From: Dehalococcoidia bacterium
GTDB lineage: Bacteria > Chloroflexota > Dehalococcoidia > SZUA-161
Reading direction: 5' to 3'
Assembly: GCA_014874385.1 (NCBI GenBank)
Contig: JACWAE010000055.1
Location: 1 to 37,740, forward strand
Length of the DNA stretch: 37,740 nucleotides
Positions 24,922 through 32,176 of this stretch are shown here, piece after piece. Made by a program: the position numbers and the translations under genes. How positions within the stretch are numbered: position 1 is the stretch's first letter; each line of letters starts with the position of its first letter. Below the pieces are notes generated by a model. The model saw only the letters and a list, made by a program, of their open reading frames with translations. It was not told where the DNA came from and searched no databases.

Positions 24922-26547
24922 GTGGCTAAAAAACCAAAAGTTCAGCTATACGATACAACTCTTCGAGATGGAGCACAGCGCGCTGGCATATCCTTCTCTG
25001 TGGAGGATAAGCTCAAGATAGCGAAACGCCTCGGCGAGATAGGTATCCATTTCATTGAGGGCGGCTGGCCCGGTTCCAACCCCAAGGATGCTGAGTTCTT
25101 CGCACGGGCTCGAAATCTCGACCTGGGACGTGCTGCGCTGGTCGCCTTCGGCAGCACACGCCGCGCCAATATCAAAGCGCAAGAAGACCCCAATCTGAAT
25201 GCTCTAAAGAAGTCGGGGACAAGGGTAGTTACTCTGGTGGGCAAGTCCTGGGATTTGCACGTCACTGATGTACTGAACACCACCCTTGAGGAAAACCTGA
25301 AGATGATCTCTGATTCTGTCCGCTACATCAAGTCGGGCGGGCAGTCTGTTTTCTTCGATGCCGAGCACTTCTTCGATGGGTACAAGAGGAATTCCAGGCA
25401 TGCCCTGCGCACCATCGAGGCTGCTGCTGAGGCAGGGGCAGACTGCATCGTGCTCTGCGATACGAACGGCGGGGCCCTGCCTGGCGAGGTAACTGCCGCA
25501 GTCAAAGCGGCGAAAAAGGTGGGCATCCCTCTGGGCATCCACGCCCATAACGACGGTGAGCTGGCGGTAGCGAACACCCTGGCTGCGGTTGAGGCGGGTG
25601 TTACCCAGGTTCAGGGAACCATCAACGGCTACGGGGAGCGCAGTGGCAATGCCAACCTTTGCTCGATTATCCCTGCGCTCAAGCTCAAGATGCGCATCGA
25701 CTGCATCAGCGATGATAACCTAGCCAGGCTGACGGATGTCTCTCGCTATGTAAGCGAGCTTGCCAACATTATCCCCGACCCGCATCTTCCCTATGTGGGG
25801 GCCAGTGCCTTCACCCATAAAGCCGGGCTTCATGTCTCGGGCCTGATGAAGCACGAGGATAGCTATCAGCATATCAACCCGGACCTAGTGGGCAACCGGA
25901 GCCGCGTTTTGGTCTCGGAACTTTCAGGCATAAGCAACGTAACCTACAAGGCCAAAGAGTTGGGGCTGGATATCCCCAAGGGCGAGCGGGCCAGGGCGGT
26001 ACTGGAGCAGATAAAGGCTCTGGAGAAGCAGGGATTTCAATACGAAGGCGCCGAAGCTTCGTTCGAGCTTTTAGTCAGGCGCACCGCTCCCGGTTACCAG
26101 CCGCCCTTCGAGCTGGTGGATTTCATGGTTGTGGTGGAGAAACATCGCCGCACCCCTATCGTTTCAGACCGAATGGAGGATATGCTTTCAGAGGCAATGG
26201 TCAAGGTCAGGGTAGCGGGTGAGGTGATTCATACCGCAGCCGAGGGCAATGGTCCGGTCAATGCCCTTGATGCTGCGCTGCGCAAGACGCTGCTCCAGTT
26301 CTATCCCAGCCTGTCGGCAGTGAAGCTGATGGACTACAAGGTACGCATCCTTGAGGAAAGCGATGGCACTAAGTCCCAGGTGAGGGTGCTCATAGAGTCC
26401 AGCGATGGCGAGCACGACTGGCGCACGGTGGGCAGCTCTACCAATATCATCGAGGCAAGCTGGATAGCCCTCGCCGATAGCCTGGAGTACTGGCTGCTGC
26501 GCTATGGCTTAGCTTCTTCTAAAAAACTGGCCAGGAGGTCAAGTTGA
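24922..26547 (+). CDS. cimA: (R)-citramalate synthase
   Basis: The 541-residue enzyme condenses pyruvate and acetyl-CoA to citramalate, the first step of the threonine-independent isoleucine route. It is of the LeuA-like family: YDTTLRDGAQ (catalytic Arg/Asp and metal site), 'HAHND' metal ligands, 'GYGERSGNANL' and a C-terminal LeuA-allosteric-type domain after about residue 400 that would be inhibited by isoleucine. The citramalate class is indicated by the 'TTLRDGAQRAGISFSVEDKL' start and length. GTG at 24922 is preferred, with GGGG five bases upstream and a promoter at 24859. Its stop overlaps the next gene's TTG start (TTGA). Confidence 0.92.
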   Translation: MAKKPKVQLYDTTLRDGAQRAGISFSVEDKLKIAKRLGEIGIHFIEGGWPGSNPKDAEFFARARNLDLGRAALVAFGSTRRANIKAQEDPNLNALKKSGTRVVTLVGKSWDLHVTDVLNTTLEENLKMISDSVRYIKSGGQSVFFDAEHFFDGYKRNSRHALRTIEAAAEAGADCIVLCDTNGGALPGEVTAAVKAAKKVGIPLGIHAHNDGELAVANTLAAVEAGVTQVQGTINGYGERSGNANLCSIIPALKLKMRIDCISDDNLARLTDVSRYVSELANIIPDPHLPYVGASAFTHKAGLHVSGLMKHEDSYQHINPDLVGNRSRVLVSELSGISNVTYKAKELGLDIPKGERARAVLEQIKALEKQGFQYEGAEASFELLVRRTAPGYQPPFELVDFMVVVEKHRRTPIVSDRMEDMLSEAMVKVRVAGEVIHTAAEGNGPVNALDAALRKTLLQFYPSLSAVKLMDYKVRILEESDGTKSQVRVLIESSDGEHDWRTVGSSTNIIEASWIALADSLEYWLLRYGLASSKKLARRSS

Positions 26548-27164
26548 CCCGGTTTATTCTGGTAAGGCACGGACAGACGGAGTGGAACCGCGTGGAGAGG
26601 TTCCGTGGCAGGGCGGACTTATCATTAGATGAGACAGGGAGGAGGCAGGCCGAAGCTGCGGCTCTCAGGCTGAAGGGTGAGCAGATAGCAGCCATCTATT
26701 CCAGCCCCCTCAAGCGCACTATCGAAACAGCCGGCATTCTTGCCGGGCAACTCAAGCTCCCGGTCCAGCCTCTTGAGGGTCTGCTTGATATAGACTTCGG
26801 AAGCTGGCAGGGTCTCTCCCCGGAGGAGGCAGCGAAGCAGGACAGCCAGCTCTACCAGAAATGGCTGGAGCACCCCCACGAGGTCCGCTTTCCCCAGGGT
26901 GAGACACTGGATATTGTCCGCCGGAGGGTAGTGTCTGGAGTCGAAGATGTTGCCTCAAAGCAGAAGGACCAGACCGTTGTCCTGGTCTCTCACAAAGTTG
27001 TGTGCCAGGTACTGATGTGCGCCATGATCGGTCTGGACAACTCCCATTTCTGGCAGGTGAGGCAGGATGTAAACGCCATCAACATCTTCGAGATGAGGGA
27101 TGGCGCACCTCTGGTGATGCTGGTCAACGACACCTGCCATCTGAAGAACCTGGCTGCAGGATGA
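26544..27164 (+). CDS. Histidine phosphatase (phosphoglycerate mutase-like) family protein
   Basis: The 206-residue protein has the RHG motif with nucleophile H9, the second-step R58 in SSPLKRT and the C-terminal H150 in LVSHK. The family covers alpha-ribazole phosphatase (CobC), phosphoserine phosphatase and other phosphatases; a dPGM is less likely as the protein is short. At the acid position the usual Glu is Asp (LLDIDFG). Start is a TTG overlapping the cimA stop. With cimA on one side and nth on the other (ATGA overlap), it belongs to one operon. The substrate is unknown; phosphoserine is a reasonable guess. Confidence 0.85.
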   Translation: MTRFILVRHGQTEWNRVERFRGRADLSLDETGRRQAEAAALRLKGEQIAAIYSSPLKRTIETAGILAGQLKLPVQPLEGLLDIDFGSWQGLSPEEAAKQDSQLYQKWLEHPHEVRFPQGETLDIVRRRVVSGVEDVASKQKDQTVVLVSHKVVCQVLMCAMIGLDNSHFWQVRQDVNAINIFEMRDGAPLVMLVNDTCHLKNLAAG

Positions 27165-27844
27165 GCCCCTTGAGCATCGCCGAGATTATACAGCTGCTGG
27201 CAAAGGAATACGGCAGCATCACCTGGCGCTCCCGTGCCGACCCGCTCTCCGAGCTCATCATGACCATTCTCTCCCAGAACACCTCGGACCATAATTCCAG
27301 GCGTGCCTTCGACTCCCTGCTCAGCAGATTCGGAAGCTGGGAGGCTGTGGCCGGGGGCAGCGTGGAGGATATAGCGGAAGCAATAAAGCTCGGCGGACTG
27401 GCCCGGGTCAAGGCTCCCAGGATTAAAAAGATACTCGAGCAGATTCAGGTCCAGCGAGGCTCGCTGGACCTCATGTTTCTCAAGAACATGCCTGTTGCCA
27501 GAGCCAGAGCATGGCTGCAGAGCTTGCCCGGGGTGGGACCCAAGACTGCTGCCTGTGTGTTGCTGTTCTCTCTGGGGAAGCCCGTGCTGCCTGTTGACAC
27601 ACATATCCATCGGGTAGCTCAGAGGCTGGGGCTTATAGATTCCAGGGTCTCAGCGGAGAAGGCGCACGAGATTTTGGGCGATATGGTTCCTGCCAGAGAT
27701 GTCTACCGGTTTCATATTCTTATGATTGAGCATGGTCGAAGGGTGTGCAAGGCGCAGCGTCCCCGATGCCGCGAGTGCGTATTGCTGAAGGGTTGTCCTA
27801 CAGGCCAGATGTTGCTTGAGGCAGAATATGAGCAAGAGCGATGA
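27161..27844 (+). CDS. nth: Endonuclease III
   Basis: This 227-residue HhH-GPD glycosylase/AP lyase excises oxidised pyrimidines. The helix-hairpin-helix LPGVGPKTA carries the nucleophile K128 and the catalytic D146 is in VDTHIHR. The C-terminal [4Fe-4S] loop has C196, C203, C206 and C212, spaced C-x6-C-x2-C-x5-C as in E. coli Nth. ATG at 27161 overlaps the stop of the phosphatase (ATGA). Its 3' end overlaps the next gene by 17 bases. Confidence 0.94.
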   Translation: MSPLSIAEIIQLLAKEYGSITWRSRADPLSELIMTILSQNTSDHNSRRAFDSLLSRFGSWEAVAGGSVEDIAEAIKLGGLARVKAPRIKKILEQIQVQRGSLDLMFLKNMPVARARAWLQSLPGVGPKTAACVLLFSLGKPVLPVDTHIHRVAQRLGLIDSRVSAEKAHEILGDMVPARDVYRFHILMIEHGRRVCKAQRPRCRECVLLKGCPTGQMLLEAEYEQER

Positions 27845-28460
27845 AATACTTGCCTGTGCCCGTTCTCTTTTCGATGTAGTTGGCGTAGCCCGGGACCCGT
27901 CGACTAAAGACACCATCTTGATTCTGGGTCTGGTAACTACACCCGAGAGGGACTTGGATGATTTCGTGCTTGAGAAGGTGAAGGGCGGCAGGGAATCGTT
28001 CTGGCGCGGCTTCATTAGATATGCGAAACCCAAACTGGATGCCCTGCTCAAGTTCATTAAACAGCAGGGTTTCTCCGCTGAGCTCGTGGGCAAGCTGGGC
28101 TATTCTCCCAGCGGCAGACCCAACCTCAAACACCTGGCCGTCGCCGCCGGTCTGGGCAGGCAGGGCAAGAATACCCTTGTTATAAGCCCGCGCTTCGGCC
28201 CCTGGCTGAGGTTCATGGCTATCAGGACGAATGCCCCTCTGGCTCTGACCGGCCCCGGCGTATACGCTAAGGAGGAGAACCCTGACTGCAAGGCCTGCCA
28301 GCGGTGTATTGAAGCCTGTCCGGTAGCGATATTGCAGCCTTATCGCTTAACTGATACCGACCACTGCCTGGCAGCTATATCCGGAGAGCGCCGCGGTGAA
28401 CTGGCGATTTGCGATAAATGTGTGGTAGTATGTCCTGTAGGCGAGCGAAAGATACCGTAA
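27828..28460 (+). CDS. QueG-like 2[4Fe-4S] protein (epoxyqueuosine reductase-related)
   Basis: The 210-residue protein has two cluster motifs: C154, C157, C160, C164 (CKACQRCIEACP) and C180, C195, C198, C202 (CDKCVVVCPVG). This arrangement, with 'LAVAAGLGRQGKNTLVIS', is that of QueG and related corrinoid reductases. However, QueG is about 310-380 residues and binds cobalamin in a longer N-terminal part. Here the N terminus is short and lacks that domain, so activity on epoxyqueuosine is uncertain. Start ATG at 27828 has GAGG six bases upstream and overlaps nth. It may reduce a corrinoid protein or serve as an electron-transfer protein. Confidence 0.75.
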   Translation: MSKSDEILACARSLFDVVGVARDPSTKDTILILGLVTTPERDLDDFVLEKVKGGRESFWRGFIRYAKPKLDALLKFIKQQGFSAELVGKLGYSPSGRPNLKHLAVAAGLGRQGKNTLVISPRFGPWLRFMAIRTNAPLALTGPGVYAKEENPDCKACQRCIEACPVAILQPYRLTDTDHCLAAISGERRGELAICDKCVVVCPVGERKIP

Positions 28461-28489
28461 AACATTTTAGATAAGGGGAGTGCAGAGGG

Positions 28490-28545
28490 GCAAAGCCCCT
28501 TTGCTGGGGGGCTGGGGGTGTCCCCCAAATTTTTAAATCCCCCCG
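28490..28545. repeat. GGGGC/GGGGG hairpins between the QueG-like gene and argC
   Basis: GGGGC-AAA-GCCCC and GGGGG-TGT-CCCCC follow one another, and the second is followed by AAATTTTTAAA. Together they could terminate transcription of the cimA operon and look like another dispersed repeat. The stretch is G-rich on the plus strand. Confidence 0.45.
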
Positions 28546-28594
28546 AGATTGGGTGATACAGGGGGTTGACGATAACAAACAAAGAGGTGCTCCA

Positions 28595-29635
28595 ATGGCA
28601 AAAGTGAAAGTAGGAATAATAAATGTCACAGGCTATATCGGTATGGAGGTGGCACGGCTGCTGTACCAGCACCCCAAGGTTGAGCTAGCCACCGTTACCG
28701 GGCGCAGCGCCAAAGGACAGAAGCTGGGCGAGTTCTTGCCTCACCTGAGCGGCATCGACCTCACTGTAAAAGCCGACCTCGATAAGGTGGACTTCGTTTT
28801 CTCCGCCCTGCCCCACGGCGAGAACGTGGCTCCTGTGGTAGCCGCTCTGGAGAAGGGCGCTAAGACGGTCGACCTCAGCGGCGACTTCAGGCTCAAGGAT
28901 GCTGCCGAATACCGGAAATGGTATAAAATAGCGCATTCAGCGCCGGACTACCTCAAAGAGGCGGTTTACGGCCTGACCGAGCTGAATCGCGAGCAGGTCG
29001 CCAAAGCTCGCTTGGTGGCTAACCCCGGCTGTTACCCGACGGGCGCTATCCTGGCGCTGGCTCCGGCGCTCAAAGAGGGCCTTATCGAGCCGGATATCAT
29101 ATTCGACAGCAAATCTGGCGTCTCCGGCGCAGGCAGGACTTTGACGTTGAATACTCATTATGCCGAGGCGGCTGAGAATGTCTCCGCCTATGCGCTTGAT
29201 GGGCATCGCCATCTGCCTGAGATGGTGCAGGAACTGCAAAAATTAGCCCCGAAGTCTAAACTGTCGGTCACTTTCCTGCCCCACCTGATACCGATGACCA
29301 GGGGTATACTGACCTCCTGCTATGCTGCGTTGAAAGCGGGGAAGGTATCTGAAGGAGATAAGGGCAAACAGGAGATACGGAAGCTGTATCAGGATTTTTA
29401 CCATGGCGAGCCTTTCGTCAGGGTGGTATCTGTCCCGCCGCAGACCAAACAGACCTGGGGCAGCAACCTCTGCCTGCTCTACCCCACAGTTGACATAAGG
29501 ACAAACAGGCTCATCGTGATAGCCTGTATTGACAATTTGGTTAAGGGCGGAGCAGGTCAGGCGATACAGAACATGAATCTCATGCTGGGCTTCCCCGAGA
29601 CTATGGGTCTGGATATGCTGGCGGTTTATCCCTGA
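28595..29635 (+). CDS. argC: N-acetyl-gamma-glutamyl-phosphate reductase
   Basis: The 346-residue enzyme reduces N-acetylglutamyl phosphate with NADPH in arginine synthesis. The nucleotide loop is at the N terminus (INVTGYIGMEVARLL), the catalytic Cys is C146 (ANPGCYPTGA), and 'GHRHLPEM' and 'TFLPHLIPMTRGI' are typical. ATG at 28595 follows GAGGTG. No other arg genes are adjacent. LysY of the LysW-type lysine route is a close homologue and cannot be excluded, but no lysW is seen here. The AOR gene follows by 15 bases, so they may be co-transcribed. Confidence 0.92.
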   Translation: MAKVKVGIINVTGYIGMEVARLLYQHPKVELATVTGRSAKGQKLGEFLPHLSGIDLTVKADLDKVDFVFSALPHGENVAPVVAALEKGAKTVDLSGDFRLKDAAEYRKWYKIAHSAPDYLKEAVYGLTELNREQVAKARLVANPGCYPTGAILALAPALKEGLIEPDIIFDSKSGVSGAGRTLTLNTHYAEAAENVSAYALDGHRHLPEMVQELQKLAPKSKLSVTFLPHLIPMTRGILTSCYAALKAGKVSEGDKGKQEIRKLYQDFYHGEPFVRVVSVPPQTKQTWGSNLCLLYPTVDIRTNRLIVIACIDNLVKGGAGQAIQNMNLMLGFPETMGLDMLAVYP

Positions 29636-29650
29636 CTGGAGGAACTTGCA

Positions 29651-31567
29651 GTGACTGAATTATATGGCTACGTTGGAAAGATTCTGAAGGTAAATTTGTC
29701 CTCAGGAAACATCGCCCATGTGCCAACCGGCGGTTATGCCGACCTCTTCCTCGGCGGCCGGGGCATAGCCGCTAAAATCTACTGGGATGAGGTGCCGCCC
29801 CAAATCGCTGCATCTGACCCTGGGAACAGGCTGATTTTCATGACCGGCCCGCTGTGCAGCGTTCCCGGCTTCGCCAGCCGCTTCCAGGTTTGCGGGAAAT
29901 CCGTTGCCACCAACCAGTTTTCCTTCTGCAACCTGGGGGGTTCCTGGGGCGCTCACCTCAAGTGGGCAGGTTATGACGGCATGGTGGTTTCGGGCAAGGC
30001 AGACAAGCCTGTGTATATCTCGATTGATGGCGACAAGGTGGAAATAAGGGATGCATCTCATCTTCAGGGTAAAAGCGCGTTCCAGCGCGAGAAGATGATT
30101 AAAGAGGAGTCGGGCGATTCCGTCCGCGTGCTCACAGTAGGCCCCGCGGGCGATAATATGGTGAGCTTTGCTACCTTTCTGGCGTCTGACGACTCGGTGG
30201 GCGCAGGCGGGCTGGCGGGGGTGATGGGCTCCAAGAATCTCAGAGCCATCGCCGTAAGGGGAGACAAGAAGGCTAAGGTAGCTCATGCAGATAAGCTTTC
30301 TAAGCTCAGGAGCAGGGTGCGCCAGTTGAGCGGCGGCTATGTCGAGCCATTGCTGGCTATGGGGATGTTGACGCCCCGGGACAGGCTGAAGAAGAGCTTC
30401 TGCCAGGGCTGCCCCGCCGGATGCGTGAGAGCAATCTACCGCAATCCAGATGGCTCTCAGCGAAAGTTCATGTGCCAGGCTGCCATGTTTTATGAGACCC
30501 GTGCCCAGCGCTATTCCGGGAACACCGATGCCGCCCTCAAGGCCACCGAGCTCTGTGACGACTACGGGCTGGATACCCGCGCCGTAGAGACCATGATTAT
30601 GTGGCTGAGCAGGTGCCACAAGTCGGGGATATTGACCGATGAGCGGACCGGGATACCGCTTTCCCAAATAGGGAGCTACGAGTTCATCGAGACGCTGCTG
30701 CGGAAGATAGCCCATCGCGAAGGTTTCGGCGACACGCTGGCCGATGGTACCCACAAAGCGGCCCGGAGTCTGGGGAGCGATGCGCAGAAGCTGATCAAGG
30801 ATTACATTACCAGGACCGGCGACAACGAGCTATACGGTCCCCGTTTATACATCACCACGGGCATCTTTAGGGCTGTAGAGCCGAGATTACCCATCCAGCA
30901 GCTTCACGAGGTGAGCGTGCCGGTGATGCTGTGGGGTGCCCGGCAGAAAGGACTGAAAGAGGTGCCGGTCACCACTGAGGTGTTGCGTGCCATGGCCAGG
31001 CGGTTCTTCGGCAGCGAGCTGGCGGTGGACTTCTCCACGTATGATGGGAAGGCGCTGGCGGCAGCCAGGATTCAAGACCGCGAGTACGCCAAGGAGAGCC
31101 TCATTCTGTGTGACCTTTTCTGGCCTGTCTACTTTTCCGAAGCCTCGCCGGACGGGGTGGGCGACCCGTCTATCGAGAGCCAGATTTGTGCTGTGGTAAC
31201 GGGGAGGGAAATAGATGAGGCGGGTCTATACAAAGTAGGAGAGAGGATTTGCAACCTGCAGAGGGCTATCCTGGTGCGGGAAGGACATAAGGGCAGGGAA
31301 TACGACGTCATAGATGAATATAACTTTACCACTCCCTTGAAGGCTGACTTCGGCAACCCCGACTGCATAGTCCCGGGCAATGATGGCGAGCTTTTCTCCC
31401 GAAAAGACGTAGTAGTTGACCGCGAGCAGTTCGAGCAGATGAAAGGTGAGTTCTACAGAATCCGCGGCTGGGACGTTCCCTCCGGCCTCCAGAAGAGAGC
31501 CAAGCTCGAAGAGCTTGGCCTGAACGACGTTGCCAAAACGTTGGAGAGGGAGGGCCTTCTGAGATAA
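29651..31567 (+). CDS. Aldehyde:ferredoxin oxidoreductase family protein
   Basis: The 638-residue tungstopterin/molybdopterin enzyme has the AOR N-terminal domain (GYVGKILKVNLSSG, LGGRGIAAK, 'GPLCSVPGFASRFQVCGKS'). The [4Fe-4S] ligands are C251, C254, C258 (CQGCPAGC) and C487 (LILCDLFWP). It would oxidise aldehydes, or reduce acids, with ferredoxin as partner. The start is a GTG with GGAGGAAC upstream. Length matches the family. Several paralogous groups exist and substrate cannot be assigned by eye. The 'LCDLFWP' and 'RTLNxR'-like region (NLQRAILVREG) fits the more divergent bacterial members. Confidence 0.9.
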   Translation: MTELYGYVGKILKVNLSSGNIAHVPTGGYADLFLGGRGIAAKIYWDEVPPQIAASDPGNRLIFMTGPLCSVPGFASRFQVCGKSVATNQFSFCNLGGSWGAHLKWAGYDGMVVSGKADKPVYISIDGDKVEIRDASHLQGKSAFQREKMIKEESGDSVRVLTVGPAGDNMVSFATFLASDDSVGAGGLAGVMGSKNLRAIAVRGDKKAKVAHADKLSKLRSRVRQLSGGYVEPLLAMGMLTPRDRLKKSFCQGCPAGCVRAIYRNPDGSQRKFMCQAAMFYETRAQRYSGNTDAALKATELCDDYGLDTRAVETMIMWLSRCHKSGILTDERTGIPLSQIGSYEFIETLLRKIAHREGFGDTLADGTHKAARSLGSDAQKLIKDYITRTGDNELYGPRLYITTGIFRAVEPRLPIQQLHEVSVPVMLWGARQKGLKEVPVTTEVLRAMARRFFGSELAVDFSTYDGKALAAARIQDREYAKESLILCDLFWPVYFSEASPDGVGDPSIESQICAVVTGREIDEAGLYKVGERICNLQRAILVREGHKGREYDVIDEYNFTTPLKADFGNPDCIVPGNDGELFSRKDVVVDREQFEQMKGEFYRIRGWDVPSGLQKRAKLEELGLNDVAKTLEREGLLR

Positions 31568-31882
31568 AGTATCTAGCGATTTAGCTTTCTCTGTCAAAAT
31601 CGCTGGTTTTGAACTTCTGTAGGGGCGACCCGTCGGGTCGCCCTCAAATGTCATTCCTGCCTTGAGCAGGAATCCAGGCGCTCTTCCTCATGTCTTTGCG
31701 AGGAGTCCGCCTCTGGCGGGCGACGAAGCAATCTCCGCATTATGCTGTGGTACGAGCGGGTTTGAAACCCGCCCTTTTTGTACAATCTCAATATAACCTC
31801 AGAATAGATATTGTCGCAAAGGATTCTTTAGTATAAAATGAGCAAGAAACCGTAACCCCCAAAATAACGAAAGGCAGAAATA
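31568..31882. repeat. Intergenic block of four palindromic repeats
   Basis: The gap holds no gene but at least four hairpins. GGGCGACCC-GTC-GGGTCGCCC is at 31623-31643 (GTAGGGGC family). ATTCCTGC-CTTGA-GCAGGAAT, inside the common TGTCATTCC...GGAATCCA repeat, is at 31653-31673. TTTGCGAGGAG...CGACGAAGCAATC, with inner TCCGCC/GGCGGG pairing, is at 31694-31736. GCGGGTTT-G-AAACCCGC at 31756-31772 is followed by CCTTTTT. The last has the form of a terminator for the AOR gene. Confidence 0.7.
31811..31837 (+). promoter_or_regulatory. Possible promoter of the radC-like/restriction operon
   Basis: TTGTCG (31811-31816), 15 bases and TATAAA (31832-31837) lie about 45 bases before the TTG start. The spacer is short, so this is tentative. 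Confidence 0.35.
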
Positions 31883-32176
31883 TTGACCACCAGATGGAAG
31901 CACCCCGGCGGGAAACTGAGAGAGCAAGGCGCAGCCAGCCTCTCCGAGCAGGAACTTTTATCCATTATAATATCTCCAGGGATTAAGGGCAGACCAGCGG
32001 AGCTAATCGCCGCAGAGTTGATTGAAAAGTTCGGCTCTCTCGAAGGAATGGCGAATCAACCGCTCGAGAGATTATTACCAATTAAAGGTTTGTCCGATGT
32101 GAAAATCACTCGCATTGCCGCGGCCTTTGAATTAGCACGGCGTCTGGCGATAAGAAAGAGCAAATCTCTGCCATGA
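31883..32176 (+). CDS. RadC N-terminal (helix-hairpin-helix) domain protein, no JAB/MPN domain
   Basis: The 97-residue protein matches the UPF0758/RadC N-terminal module: 'LREQGAASLSEQELLSIIIS' followed by LLPIKGLSDVKITRIAAAFELARRL, which contains a helix-hairpin-helix. Full RadC proteins (about 225 residues) add a JAB/MPN metalloprotease-like domain that is absent here. The start is a TTG with GAAAGG upstream. The stop overlaps the next gene's ATG by four bases, so this HhH protein is made with the restriction-methylation enzyme. It may help DNA recognition, but that is inference. A gene remnant is possible but is less likely given the overlap. Confidence 0.75.
   Translation: MTTRWKHPGGKLREQGAASLSEQELLSIIISPGIKGRPAELIAAELIEKFGSLEGMANQPLERLLPIKGLSDVKITRIAAAFELARRLAIRKSKSLP

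Noticed and set aside
27002-27160. A start of nth inside the phosphatase gene
   Set aside because: The ATG at 27161 overlaps the phosphatase stop by ATGA and begins the family-like sequence; the upstream frame is the shadow of the phosphatase gene.
31756-31780. tRNA T-arm-like GGGTTTGAAACCC
   Set aside because: It is a perfect palindrome followed by T residues and has no anticodon arm or cloverleaf around it.
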